Assembly: GCF_014839805.1 (NCBI RefSeq)
Contig: NC_051132.1
Location: forward strand, 1,302,001-1,366,000
Reading direction: 5' to 3'
Source: Manduca sexta
Lineage: Eukaryota > Arthropoda > Insecta > Lepidoptera > Sphingidae
Length of the DNA: 64,000 nucleotides
Shown: positions 1 through 11,809 of the stretch, piece after piece
Position numbering within the stretch: the first letter of the stretch is position 1
Layout of the letters: every line of letters begins with the position of its first letter
Notes under the pieces: model-generated
Database searches by the model: none
What the model was told of the DNA's origin: nothing
Seen by the model: only the letters and a program-made list of their open reading frames with translations
Position numbers and translations under genes: made by a program

Positions 1-1125
1 TAAATCCTTTGTAAGATCCCGCGGGAGTTGGGATGCAGGCGATGTACTACACGCCCCCGACCCACCTCTTTGCTCCTCTATTGATGCATTCTGGATTTCA
101 GATGATTTAAAATGTTGATGGTACACTGGTTATACACAATTCCATTTATTAGTACAGGGAATTGTGTCCCAGCTTCGTATTCTCTATCATTGTAACTGAG
201 AGACAGACTTGGAATACTTGATACATCCAGTTTTGATGTAAGTTCGTGATATAATCAAAAAGCAGTTATTTTGTTCCGAGGTTATCGAAAGCAATTTTTT
301 TCGCAATTACTAATATTTTTTTATAGAAAACTACATCATATAGTAACAGTTTCCAAGTTGAAGAACTAAGAAAAACGAATCCGTAGTTTCAGAAATTTGC
401 GCTAACAATTCTATGTTCAGTATCATATTGATATAGAAATCAAGCAAACTAGTAGGTAAGGTCATTTGTTTAGAAGTGCTCATAGCTATCCATAGGCATC
501 GAGAACGCGATAGAAATTTAGGTAAAACCAAATATTTATCGCATTTACATAAACTATGCAACATAATTATGTGAACGAGATTAAGGCTATTCATTTATGT
601 AAACCTAAGGCTAATAAACATCCACCGTATGATACATGGAAAGCGATCCTTACGAGTAATAAGCATAGACCGTTTTCGATAAAAACCCAAGTCAATCATG
701 AAATATTTAATTTAATTATTATATTATATTATTATATTTGCTTACAAATATTCTAAGCAATTAATATTAGTACCGACAAGCTCGCTGAAACTTCGCGATG
801 CATTGGAGCCCTAATTTACTCCGGTAATTGTCACTGCACTTTACGTTAAACTTAAGATGTTTGCTTTTATTTGGCAATTGTGTTCCTAAGATCTGTCGTC
901 AAAGATATTGCCCTGTCAAAGATTTAGTGACTTGTTTTTTATACAAATATGATTTACTTGGGTAAGTGCTCATTAAAATTATAAGCATAACTGTCAAATA
1001 GCAACAGAGTTTTCATATTTGCATGATATTGAAATACTTCGACATCCTAGACTCGTTCCGTATTCTAAGACAATAGTATCAAGTTTGAAACTAACTATAC
1101 TTTTAATGTCTTTGGAAATAATTTA
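1..1125. other. AT-rich DNA, no feature recognised
   Basis: Only short chance ORFs (below 90 codons, no recognisable motif) occur on either strand. No SINE boxes, terminal repeats or splice-flanked coding blocks were seen. Confidence 0.6.
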
Positions 1126-1385
1126 TTTTCTACTAGCTTTTGCTCGTGGCTTCAACCGCGTGAAGGAGGCATTTTTTCCGACTTACTTGATATGTATCGT
1201 TATATTATGATCAAATTACACAAAATCATTATAAATTGTAGCCTCTGTGTTATTCCGATGTATAGCCAATATTACTGTAAAGTTTCATCCAAATCCGTTC
1301 AGTATTTTTTTCGTGAAAGAGGAACAAACATATATACATACATCAATCCTAACAAACTTTCGCTTTTATAAGATTAGTAGGATAT
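1126..1385 (+). repeat. Family C dispersed repeat
   Basis: This copy opens with an AGCTTTTGCTCG-type start, followed by a CAACCGCGTGAAGGAGG block. It continues with AAGTTTCATCCAAATCCGTTCAGTA and ends near ACTTTCGCTTTTATAAGATTAG. The same ordered blocks recur on both strands elsewhere (45455-45668, 62025-62230, 50905-51090), which defines a dispersed family. The type is common in Lepidoptera; I do not assign a class. Confidence 0.65.
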
Positions 1386-3005
1386 TTCCTATTATTTTAA
1401 ATATACATTGCGTTGTTTATAGTATATAAAAAATAAGCATGTCAATTCCAGGATGTTGAACGTTGGACCGAAAGATCAGTGACACAACGTAACGGCAAAG
1501 TTACCCCTAAACGATAGTTGTAATTGCACTATCCCATAAAAAAAAAACCTAGTAAGATTTCCGAAATACACTTGCTACGTCTAAGCAGGCCCGTCTAAGC
1601 AGGGGTCGAATATCGATCTCTCGTTTTTGTAATATTGATGCTATTCTTTGCAATAAATTCTGAGGTAGTTCTACTCATTCTATATAATGAATGATATACA
1701 TTATCATCTTTTAGCAATTCTCTTGCGGCTACGAACAATCTAGTTGATATTTTCTGTGTAATTAACAATGTAATCTTCGTTTTCGGCGACTTCAAATGTG
1801 GTAACAAGCCAAAGTAACTTTTCGTTGTTCAACATTGTCACTAATGATTGAATGAATACGTCTCGTGGACAAAGTTCAATACGCTGTGCGTGCAAGAAGG
1901 GTTTTGAAACGTCTATGAAGCTACGTCTCCGTGGTCAACACGCCTTAGCGTACATTATGATCTATTTAAGCATCTATCTAACGCGTAGGTTCAATCACGA
2001 ATCGACAGACGTGGACTGTGCAGCGTGCGTAATGGCCATTAAGATGCATGCTAATAAGCAATTTAACGCTCCATTTATGGTTATTAACTTGCACAGTTTA
2101 TTTGAATTTAAATAATTAAAATGCATTCGAAGTGAGATTTTCCATTTACATTACAATAGCTGTTTGAATAAGTCATTGTCTGTATCTTAGAGGTGCTGGG
2201 ATATGTTTTAAATATTTTAACAAAACAAAAGTTACTGGCTGATAAATTAAAAAAAAATCTATTGTATTTGCAATGTCTATTTCTGCTGCCAAGCGGCATT
2301 GTGGAAATAATGTAATTCCGGCTGGAAGGACATTGTAGCCAGTTTAATAATAGGGTATAATGAGAATTAATGTTTCAAGTTTATAGAAATTCAGTGTCCT
2401 ACAGTGCTTCGTAATTCAAAGTTTGGTTGTTGTTCTGTTTATGGGCGATAGTAAAATTTACTACCAGGAGTAGTGATTTTCCAATGTCACGATAGATTTT
2501 CGGAAGTTAACTGATTTCAAGTGATCAGAAATTTCGACACAAAACGCATCAAACAGGAAAATAAATATTTTTAAATTGATTCTCAGTTTGAAAAAACTAA
2601 CATGAGGTATCCGACATTCAAAAAAAAAAAAGAGTATGACGTGATACTGAAGATTACACATTCTGTTCGATATGGTGATAGGATTGCTTTACACATTATG
2701 AAAAGATAATATAAACTTGGCAATAGTTACTCCAACTGCCCAGCTCTTCGTGAATAAAAAATATATGTATGTAATATTTATAATTTGTAATACTATCACA
2801 GATTACACTTCATACTGGTTAATTGCACAATTTAACCAAGTCACACCGGAAACATACAAAAGTAAACTTCCGGAAGTTAACTTCGATATTTTTATTGGAA
2901 AACTGGACTTTCCACATAAAAATATCTAATAACTCTTTGTATCTTGTTGAAAAAACTTTTTAACCAATTAAACGAGGGTGGTTGAATGCATGCCTTAATT
3001 CGTCA
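1386..3005. other. AT-rich DNA, no feature recognised
   Basis: No coding potential, tRNA-like boxes or repeat family shared with the rest of the window was seen. Small ORFs at 1852-2115 and 2108-2299 look like chance. Confidence 0.5.
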
Positions 3006-3009
3006 CTTC

Positions 3010-3135
3010 GATTGGGCTAAGTTTTCGCGGGCGCTGGCGGGGTGGCCCGGGGCGGCGCGGGGCGCGGCGGGGGTCCACGCAGGCGCCACTTCCCGCCATT
3101 TTCTCAGTGCGGGGATGCCAGCTTTCCGCTTAATT
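3010..3135. promoter_or_regulatory. CpG-rich island-like patch
   Basis: A sharply GC- and CpG-rich stretch (runs such as GGCGCGGGGCGCGGCGGGG) stands in AT-rich surroundings. It is followed at about 3112-3120 by TTCTCAGTGCG, which contains an arthropod initiator-like TCAGT. It could be a promoter or first exon, or simply a GC-rich conserved element. Two ORFs run through it, but their residues are dictated by the GC composition and resemble no protein I know. Confidence 0.3.
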
Positions 3136-3720
3136 GTACGGGTTGCGGAGATTATTGGGGTTCAATATTTTCCCGGGAGTTTTTGGATAATAATTATGAA
3201 AATTTACCGGATTTTTCAAAGTTGGTGTTCGATTTAAACGTCGCTGAAATGATTGTTACGATGTTGTTATAACTGTCTTCAAATAGAGAATAGTTTTATC
3301 AGTCGATGTAGGTTGTGAAGTTCTAAGTATGATTTGTAGGTTCCAAACCCCGAGATGTGTGTTATGTCTAGGTTTGACTAAATGTTCAAAAGAAGATCTT
3401 GATACCAGCTACTCGATTACTCGTTAAATTATCCTACATACATTTTGGACATTAATTGACAAATGGATTAAAGCGGAACAGTGAATCGAAACCAGTTGAG
3501 GTATATTTATAACATGTAGTGAAAGGAAAAGATTTAGTACCTACTATTTATTTTATACTCTGTTATGAATATATTCGGATATATATTGTGTTCGATAAGC
3601 ACAAGCTTGACGTTAATCTATATAGTCAGTTTCTAAAAATAAATGTTAATTACAATGAAATCGAATTATCCCATCAAATTCAATCAATAACGCCGAACGA
3701 TAATTAGATTACTAGTTAAA
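3136..3720. other. No feature recognised between the two CpG-rich patches
   Basis: AT-rich sequence with no repeat match inside the window and no credible ORF. Confidence 0.5.
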
Positions 3721-4025
3721 GGTGCCAGCATTTTCTCAGTTAATTTTATCAACTCGAGTGGCACGTAACTTAATAATTAACCGCAACCCTAATTCCCCAC
3801 AATCTTGCCGGGTAATTCTCGCCACCCGTGCTGGCAACACCACTCTCCAGACCGGCCAGTCGTTTTGGCGCCGTTCTCGCGTGCGGTCCACGCTAAACGC
3901 TCTCCCGCGGCGACATCGTGTTAACATTAAATTATTTGTGTCAAGTTATTATTTCAGTGTATTGAACGTGTTGTATTGTGTTGTAGTGCCTTCCTGTGTT
4001 GCGCCGTTGGATGTTTGTGTTGTAT
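3721..4025 (+). promoter_or_regulatory. Possible promoter plus non-coding first exon
   Basis: GC-rich sequence at 3830-3920 is followed by a GT-rich transcribed-looking stretch ending in TTGTAT|GTAAGTATG near 4023, a strong splice-donor consensus. Several initiator-like TCAGT motifs occur (about 3735 and 3953). No ATG opens a convincing reading frame that runs to the donor, so if this is an exon it is 5' untranslated. That would fit the rest of the window being a very long first intron. This is inference; RNA evidence is needed. Confidence 0.3.
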
Positions 4026-5415
4026 GTAAGTATGTTTTTCTCGCTGTATGTGTCCAGACGTCCCTTAGACTCGCGATCTCCGCAGTTCTTGTCTTCTTCG
4101 CTCGTAAATAATGCCCGTATGTAGGTTACATCTGCAGATTGCGCCCTTGTTGTGATATAAAAATATATTATCAATTTGCCTATTATGTAGTTTTTTTGCG
4201 TTCACAAAACTCGAGAAAATTTTGCGTAAATCCTTTAGAGATGTTGCTGATTTGCACATTAAAAAATTAGGTCTTTTGAATTCATAACTAGAATGTAGGT
4301 GAGGGCTCATTGTGAAATTGTCTTATTTTTCCAAAGTGCAGGAGTGACGTCAATTCGTCGACTGCACTGTCGAAAATGTAGAACGACTGAAACTTAAACT
4401 ATATTGTTTTTACATTACTATCGTCAAGTAAAATATTGGTGTACCCGCAAATTATCTTTTTGAATAATATATGCGGTTCTTTTATTAAATATTTAAGTAA
4501 GACTATTTATTTTATTCGTATTAATTAAATGGATTCAATGACTTTAAGTGCACATTGATAAGTTCGCAAAATTAACATCGAAATTCAGTTTGATTAAATC
4601 TGTTATAAGAGTTTAAATGATTAATGTCTGTAGATACCTGATATAATTCGATTTCAAAACCTTTATACATTTTTGATAATGTTTTATTTAAAATATTAAC
4701 AATAGAAATTACATGACGTGTATTCAAAATGTATTCAATTATTATCATTATAAATTGATGGATATTTTGTGTTCAATTTTAACAAAATGTCAGAATGATA
4801 AGGGTTTTGCATTTCTTGTCACTAACGTATGATGACTTCCAGTTCTAATAATTCTTTCGTAATGATATAAATTTTTCTTTGATGCGCTTGTTTTCGTGGA
4901 TTTCACCGAGAAAAGAAATGTGACAACATTGGCCCCTTATTATTAAAATAAGTTTAATATTTACGATTTAACAAAATCTAAGGATATATTTTGATATTTA
5001 CATTCCTAATTTTTAATCGCATATTTTGGCATTTAAAAAAATAATGGATTTGAACCTATGTAATTTAGTTTCCCATCAACTTTTATCGCAATTACAACGT
5101 TATCATGTTAACTAATGATCTGACATCCAAACTAGGTATTCATCTAGTAATATGTCAAATTCTTAGTAAAATACTCGAGACTAGCTTCTGCCCCACCTAT
5201 GTTTAAGTTAATATTATCATGATTAAAAACCTAGACAGTGGTACAAAGGGATAATGTATTCTTATTACTGAAAGAATTTTCAGGAGCAATGCCATACATT
5301 AGTGCCTTTAAATTAAAAATATTTCTACAACTTTTAGATTTCTTATTTGAAACTACGAGCACTATTCAGATTAAAAAATCAACTTGTTTAAAGTACTGAG
5401 GTAACAAACAAAAAA
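4026..5415. other. AT-rich DNA, no feature recognised
   Basis: Very AT-rich with no ORF above background and no match to the repeat families seen elsewhere in the window. Confidence 0.6.
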
Positions 5416-5464
5416 ATATATTTGAATTGAGAACCTCCTCCTTTTTTTGAAGTCGGTTAAAAAT
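5416..5464 (+). repeat. Family G repeat end (GAACCTCCTCC...GAAGTCGGTTAAAAA)
   Basis: It carries AATTGAGAACCTCCTCC, a T run, then GAAGTCGGTTAAAAA. The same module occurs at 18530-18577 and 20446-20487 and on the minus strand at 19712-19765. It looks like the conserved end of a lepidopteran mobile element. Confidence 0.6.
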
Positions 5465-6245
5465 ATTATGCTATAGTTTTTGATAGCAACTGCATGTTTG
5501 ACTCTAAATGATGAGTGAGAGTGAGAGTCGATCTGGACGGTTATCCACTATCACCGTTTTGTGTTTTCCTGCCACCAAGCGTCAGTAAACGAATACAGGT
5601 TGTATAATTAGCAATATAGTTCTAATCGTATTGTGAGGATAATGTATGAGCTGATGGGTATTTTTTTTAAACTCTTTTCTTACGCCTTCTTTACTAATAA
5701 AATTCAGATAATATTTACACAATTAAAAAGCTTTATATTATCTAGTGCTATCGCAAACTTATTCTGGGAATAGACTTATAAGTAGGTGAAATCATGAGCA
5801 GAGGCTAGTAATTAATAAATGTATATTTACAAAAAAAGGTTTCCCAATGAATTATTTGTTTCTTAGCTAAACTATTTTGGCTAAGATACCGTACACAAGT
5901 AGCTTGTTACAGAATTCAACGAATTTCATAATAATTGCGGAGGTATTTCCGCTGACCTAAAATTCTATTACTACAAAGGAGCTCTCGACTAAAGAAAAAG
6001 TATCTATATTGTAGCTAATTTGACGTGTGATGGTAACTTTATTGCTTTTATATTAATTAAGTTAAATCGACATTATATTGGCTGTAATATTTTTATAATA
6101 TCTTTGATCTATACATTGGTATTATGAAGGTTATTCGTGTAATATCTGAATAAAATTTTGTATAAAAATCATAATTGGAAGGCTCACTATCCCTAAATGA
6201 AATATGTACCCTAAGTAGATCATTTTATTTGGTTTGAGACTTTCT
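5465..6245. other. No feature recognised
   Basis: AT-rich DNA with no supported gene or repeat. Confidence 0.5.
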
Positions 6246-6249
6246 AAAG

Positions 6250-6345
6250 AAAATTGACGCAGGCGGAGACGCGAGCAAAACTTATCTCACTATAATAGTA
6301 TTAATGCGAAAGTTTGCGAAGTTTTTGTATGTTGGGAGTAAATGC
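6250..6345 (-). repeat. Family C fragment(s)
   Basis: GACGCAGGCGGAGACGCGAGCAAAA matches the head of family C in reverse. It is followed by TTAATGCGAAAGTTTGCGAAG, which resembles the family tail, so two fragments may abut here. Confidence 0.45.
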
Positions 6346-6417
6346 GAGACTGGTACGGATTTACGAGTATATGCAATTCTTGGTACGCATAGAGAATGTC
6401 CTGAATAAATATAATAC

Positions 6418-6525
6418 TATGAAGTCTGCCAATCCGCACTAGGCCAGCATGGTGGACTAAGGCCAAACCCCTCTCAGTAGTAAAGGCCCGGGCACAGGGC
6501 TAATATTATTATATTCTATTATAGT
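6418..6525 (+). repeat. SINE-A, 3' fragment
   Basis: It contains GAAGTCTGCCAATCCGCACTAGGCCAGCATGGTGGACTAAGGCC and CTCTCAGTAGTA, then AGGGCTAATATTATTATATT. This is the 3' third of SINE-A with its ATT-rich tail. The tRNA-like head is absent. Confidence 0.75.
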
Positions 6526-6619
6526 TATCTCAAAAACAGTAGTAGTATGAAATATCACACTTTGCGGTGAACAACTGAACGTCAGAGACCTAATTATCTA
6601 ATATTTCACATTAACATGC

Positions 6620-6790
6620 ATAGATGGTCATCCTCTGTGTAGTGGGCGATGACTTGTAAACGTGAGGCCACCGGTTCGATTATCGTACTGAGAACATCCA
6701 CGATACGGCTGTTATCGTAGAAATTAGATGTCCTGTCCCCTGTATTTTATTTGGTTTTCTCAATCATAGCCCAACTATGCTTGTACACTG
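6620..6790 (+). repeat. Possible degraded tRNA-derived SINE
   Basis: TAGTGGGCGATG (A-box-like) followed by CCACCGGTTCGATTA (B-box-like) resembles a decayed tRNA-derived head. The body does not match SINE-A or SINE-B clearly. Confidence 0.25.
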
Positions 6791-6890
6791 CTAAAAGAAA
6801 TAAATAAGTCATTGTTACAGTGTAAGTTACAGAGGTAGAACGAATAAGTCTTATTTTAGACGTATTTGTCTAGAATATGTAAAGAGTTAC

Positions 6891-7126
6891 ACACATATAT
6901 ACATAAACATAAAGCCTCTCATCCCTGAGACGTAGGCAGCGGTGCAAAGGAACCCAGTTTTCAACCTATTGTTCCTTCTTACAAGCGAGTTTATACTGAC
7001 CATAATTTCCAGACTCCGGGCATACTAAACAGAAAAACAAAATTTTTCATTTTCCTGACTCGGGATTCTAACCTGAGAATTCAGAGCGGTAGTTGCCCCG
7101 CGCCTGTAACTACGCCACTTGCCTCG
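6891..7126 (-). repeat. SINE-B copy
   Basis: Reading the minus strand gives a tRNA-like head (GGCGTAGTTACAGGCGCGG, then a B-box-like TTAGAATCCCGAGTC). Next come a body with the CCGGAGTCTGGAAATT block and a 3' end with a degraded CCTACGTCTCAGGGATGAGAGGC. It matches the 13806-14043 copy block by block. Confidence 0.6.
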
Positions 7127-7389
7127 TATGTAAAATTATTAAAAATCATCGCAAGAAAATGGTACAAATATACTGATATAAAATTTAGATCAATCATAGT
7201 ATTGCTGACGGAATAAAACCTACCTGAATATTTCAGTGGTAGCTTCAAAGCACGTCGTTCGGCGAGCGGTGGATATTCAAATATCGGAAGCAACCCAAGT
7301 GGATAAAATATCTCGAATGGTGTGTCGTCATGATATTACAAAGATACAGTTATGCTACTAGCCTTGAAGTAGCGCTGAGTTTGTTTCGC

Positions 7390-7521
7390 CGGGTATTTTT
7401 TTATATGTTCATGGCAAAATGATCCCACTGCACTGATTAGTGAAGAAGAGTCCAGATAGTATCGACTGACAGATGATTTCTGTCGCCAGTTGATACAGTT
7501 ATGCCGCCCCTTTGAAACCAT
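7390..7521 (-). repeat. Family D, degraded copy
   Basis: It retains the ordered landmarks of family D in reverse: a CACTGCACTGATTAGTGA block, TCGACTGACAGATGATT, CCAGTTGATACAGTTATGCCG and TTTGAAACC. Many substitutions indicate an old insertion. Confidence 0.45.
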
Positions 7522-9450
7522 GCATTTGTGTTCTTAGACAAGCCAGGGCTTGATCGTAGCACAAAGGAATCAAGTACAAAAATATTAAAACAAGTTTTAA
7601 AGTATAAATCTGGTGATCATCAGTATTTTTGCCAGACTGGTGAAGGGTTCGTATTTATCTCGTAAGAAGGTTATATCTCATGGTTCTCTTTATGTAACGT
7701 CCAACCAAGTCTATTAGTATTGTTTGGATCACATATGTAGGGCGTATATTCAATGCTTTGTGTGGAAAAGCATTATCTTTTCAAATTTAATTAGTCCGCC
7801 TCTTTTGTTCGCCGTAGGTGCGCGTTTTTTAATTCTCATTCAAAAAATAAATAAAATTGCATCGGATTTCAAAATAAAAGATTCTTCTTCACCATGTTAA
7901 ATGTTAGCTTACGAGATTTTAATATAATTGGTCAGGCTGTTTGACTATTTTGGTAGCATTGCGTACATGGTGCGACTGTTTCTAGTCTAGATTTCTGGCT
8001 CGTGTTGAGTAAATTGATATTAGGTGTTGAGTAAATTGATTTTGAAGGTCAGATTGAAGTTTAGCATAGTGCCCGGTTAATAGTAATAGGTACCTTTTGA
8101 CAAGGAAAATGTGACTGTTACACCTCTGCCTACCCCTAAAAGAGGAAATGCTTGATGCTATCCGTTCATGTCTAGTTTTTGGTTTCAAATAACCGCAATA
8201 AAGTCTGTTAATAGTTTTATTTCAACCACGTAACCTAATTTAGACGACCTCTTATCTCCAATGTATAAAAAACACATTGGCTTAACATAATCATCATCTT
8301 CAAAATTTTTCTTCCCTTGCTTACTAACGATGGGATTACACACCCAAAAAACTCAATTTTCACAAATTCCAACAATAATCTATTTAATTACATTCCACAT
8401 TGTCAAGTATCAAGGCTATTGTACTGCGAAGGCTTTGGGGGATTTGAGAATCCATTTAGTTTTACATCGAGGGACCAGGGAGGGTAAAGGAAGCCACCGT
8501 CCGATATTAAGTGAAACCGGATGTAATTGACCTCAGGGTAATGCTCTGTTCAAAGCAACAGGGTACTACAGTGCAGAAAAATGTGAATGATTTTTAGTCT
8601 TATGATAGGGGATGGTTTCAGGTGAGATGGGGTTGGGTACAGTAATATCCAGATACTAGCTAGCTTAGAGATTTGTAAATAACGTAATTTTTTCTCAACT
8701 ATATTGTTAGTACATGACAAGTAAGGTGATAAGGAGATGACAGGTAAAAACTCTATTTGTATATGTGTTCAGTGTGGGATGCAGTAATTACCTTTCTGCG
8801 TAACCGTCAAAGGATAAATGCGTGAGTTTATGCAACTGGTCTCAGTATTATTAATATTAATTTTGATTTATGGTTTAACAAGTGGACTATGGATTATATG
8901 TACAATTGTGTTTTTAAATTTATATCCGGTTAGAAGGACCAAAATATTTTTGGTAAAAAGTTTTTTTATACATAAAACACACATTTATAAACAACTTATT
9001 CATATCCGGCTCGATGAAACACAAACGTTGATAAACAGTATAAAATTTTTGTTAAATGACTAGAATTTGTGTTTCATTCCCATCCACTGTTTATTTAAGT
9101 GAGTTAGGCTATCAAATAATTCGAATATGGAAAACTTTATAATTAAAAATGGAATACATGCCAATTGTAATAAAAAAATATTCATGCATCGAACAAATAA
9201 ATCCATGGACATAGAAATGGATTGAACAGTATCCATACAAATTCAGCTTTATAAAAATATATAAAGCGATTGTACAATACCTGTCTCATCGCTGAATTCT
9301 CTGATTTTCTAGGGGTGATTTTAGAGAAGATTAACGTCTGAGGATGCTGGGTGTACAGAAACTGACTCGTGAAACTAATTTATCAAAATTGTACGTCCGG
9401 TCTTTGGATAAAATTTGGCATTTTTTTTTTACTTGTCGTGTACCGCATAA
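7522..9450. other. No feature recognised
   Basis: AT-rich DNA. A short match to the SINE-B 3' end (CCTCTGCCTACCCC, about 8129-8142) is too short to call. No credible coding sequence. Confidence 0.5.
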
Positions 9451-9454
9451 CGGA

Positions 9455-9605
9455 ATCAGTCTATGTACATACAGTTTTAACTGTCCAGCATAATGATGTC
9501 TACTTGCGAGGGATAAACATCTCTTGTTAGTCAGCATTCTATCTGAACCCCACTCTACTTACCACTAGGTACAGCGTGGTGACTACGTCGTGCCCTTAAA
9601 AATAA
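9455..9605 (+). repeat. Family D, degraded 3' half
   Basis: CGAGGGATAAACATCTCTTGTTAGTCAGCATTCTATCTGAACCCCACTCTACTTACCAC, then GGTACAGCGTGGTGACT, reproduces the 3' half of family D. Confidence 0.5.
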
Positions 9606-10188
9606 GACATCCAAATATCGAAGAGTTTAAACATCTTCTCAAACTTTACCCATTATAATATTAGTAAGAAGTGAGATTATTTAAACTAACATAAAGAAGT
9701 TTAGTTTGCGAGTAGGAGGTAATCTTTGAATAAGATATGATTCTTAAAATTCTTTCACCAATGAAAATGCTATGATCTACTTTTTACTGCAAATTTCTAC
9801 TTGGACGGTGCTGTGAGCCAAAACAAGCAATTCATAATTTATGTGATTCAATTTCCTGTTCAGATTATTGTGCTCGTGAACAATAAGAAACTGAGATATA
9901 GTTTTAACTTGCAATACTGTTGCATCCCAGCTACGTCGGACCTAATCCCGAATTATCCCGGCTGCTCCTGCTATTCATTCCATTTCAGTTGGAGCTCGCT
10001 TCTTATTTAAACTTACATCTGTATGAGAGAGATTTTTTATTTAACCAGCTTTGTTTTGCCGTGCTTGGAATTTTTAGCTTAACGTAAGCTGGGGTTGACA
10101 GGGATGCAACTGGTGCTAGAGCTTATTTGGTACATCTATAGACAATGCTATAGGTATGTTGCTGTTTTTGTTCTGAGTAAGGTTCTAA
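9606..10188. other. No feature recognised
   Basis: No supported gene, repeat or regulatory signal. Confidence 0.5.
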
Positions 10189-10310
10189 GCGGCGATAGCC
10201 TAGTTGGGTGTGTTGGGAACGTCCGGAGGTTCAAATACCGAGGACACGCCTCTGACTTTTCTAAAATTATATGTGTTTTATTTATGAATTATCGCTTGTT
10301 TTAAAGGTGG
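10189..10310 (+). repeat. SINE-A, 5' fragment
   Basis: It begins GCGGCGATAGCCTAGTTGGG (A box), then GGAGGTTCAAATACC (B box), then CACGCCTCTGACTTTTCTAAAATTATATGTG and the ATTATCGCTTG block. The copy stops before the central GAGGAAACCTGCA block. Confidence 0.75.
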
Positions 10311-11545
10311 AAAAATCTTACTTTTAGCTTACTTAAGATGCTCTCTATAGAAATCTTTTGACTAAAAGCAACCTTTAGTTTAAGTGGGTAAGAAGAACTT
10401 CGGATATTTAACTTGAAGGTGTAATGTTCAACGATTATACGCGTTATAACAGCTGTTCTGTAAGAATGTCTTAATACTTATTGTAATTCTAATCCGTATT
10501 GCCGTCAACTGCTAATGTGTCTGTACTTCGGGGCATAGCTGTGATAACCGTTAGCATTAAAATGGTTTTAGTACCCCACAGGACTCGTAATGCTGTTTAG
10601 GCTAGTATGTTCTTGCAGCAATATATTCTAGAAGCATTTATGCTAGGGTCAATATTTGAATAGTTGTATACTCATGTGGTTTGCTTCACGTCCGACAAGT
10701 TTCAAATTAGCAGAAGTCAGCTTGCCATGATTGTTTACGCGATAAAAATAGCTTACCGAAGTTATCGCGAGTTATGCAAGTCTTCATCTAAAGGTAAAAA
10801 TAAGGTTTGAAGTCGTTGCTTTACAAGTTAAATGTCATTTCAAACGCTAGTCGGTACGCTCGTGTGCATCTAACAAGTACAAATCTATACGAGTATATTA
10901 ATACATGATGATAACACTTTGTACCCTTTTTAAAAAGCATTGCGCGTCCGAAGCAATGTGAGATTTGGAGTAGTAAATGTTCCTATAGAGAAGGAGCGCA
11001 GAAAAATAAAACATGAATTCAGTGGAATATGATGTGATCCTACATTGTCTATTCGTAACTATTTCGAGCAGCGACGCTTCTAGAAGCTAATTATAGAATC
11101 TGCTTAAGTAGAAACATTTAAAAAAGTCAATTGACCAATACAAAACTAATCCAAACATTTTTACTATTGGATGATAGAAACCATCAAACTGTATCCTGAA
11201 AGCGTGTTGACACCAGTTACTTATTATGTAATTTTTCTAGAAATTTCGTGTTATCCCAGAAAATGCATTCCTGTCGAAATCCTGTTGAAAAACTTCTGTC
11301 TACTAGGCTTCAAATGATCAGTTTCGCAGTTAAAGAAGTGACAGTGATTCTGTTAGCATTTATAACGTCTGTCGATTGATTAGCGCTGTTGGAACAAGTC
11401 TGTTGCAAATTGACCTGAACGTTGATGGCGTGCCAAAAGGCGTAGAATCTGTGTTTGGCGGAGCCGTGCCAGTTTGTATAACATGAAGTTTCTGTCACAG
11501 GCCGATGTAACCGATGTGTTTGGAGAATGTAGGCATTCTTTACTT
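10311..11545. other. No feature recognised
   Basis: Unique AT-rich sequence. Short ORFs at 11310-11580 carry no recognisable motif. Confidence 0.5.
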
Positions 11546-11809
11546 TTTTTTACGTGCACAGCAATACGACCCCACTGCATCTGATGGTAAGTGGAGTGGG
11601 GTCCAATAGAACGTCGACTGATGAGAGATGATTACCCCTTCGGCAGTCGACGGAATTATGTTGGCCTGATGGAACTGGATATACACAGGATTCTGGAAAG
11701 CGATACACTTACGTGGGAAGTGTCCCGCCATAGTGATGGCGGGAATAAAACCTTGGTCGATGGTCGCTATCCGAGCGGATAAGATATATCCTACCACCAG
11801 CAAACAATG
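11546..11809 (-). repeat. Family D, near full-length copy
   Basis: On the minus strand it runs from TTTGCTGGTGGTAGGATATATC, through CGGATAGCGACCAT, ACACTTACGTGGG (reverse) and GGCCAACATAATTCCGTCGACTGCC, to CCATCAGATGCAGTGGGGTCG. The core shows the TCGACTG / CAGTCGA inverted pair around a ~23-nt loop. ORFs crossing this block on both strands are products of the repeat, not genes. Confidence 0.75.

Noticed and set aside
3722..4111. 129-codon plus-strand ORF in the second CpG-rich patch
   Set aside because: It crosses the likely splice donor at about 4023, and its second half (VVVPSCVAPLDVCVVCKYVFLAVCV) reflects GT-rich sequence, not a domain.
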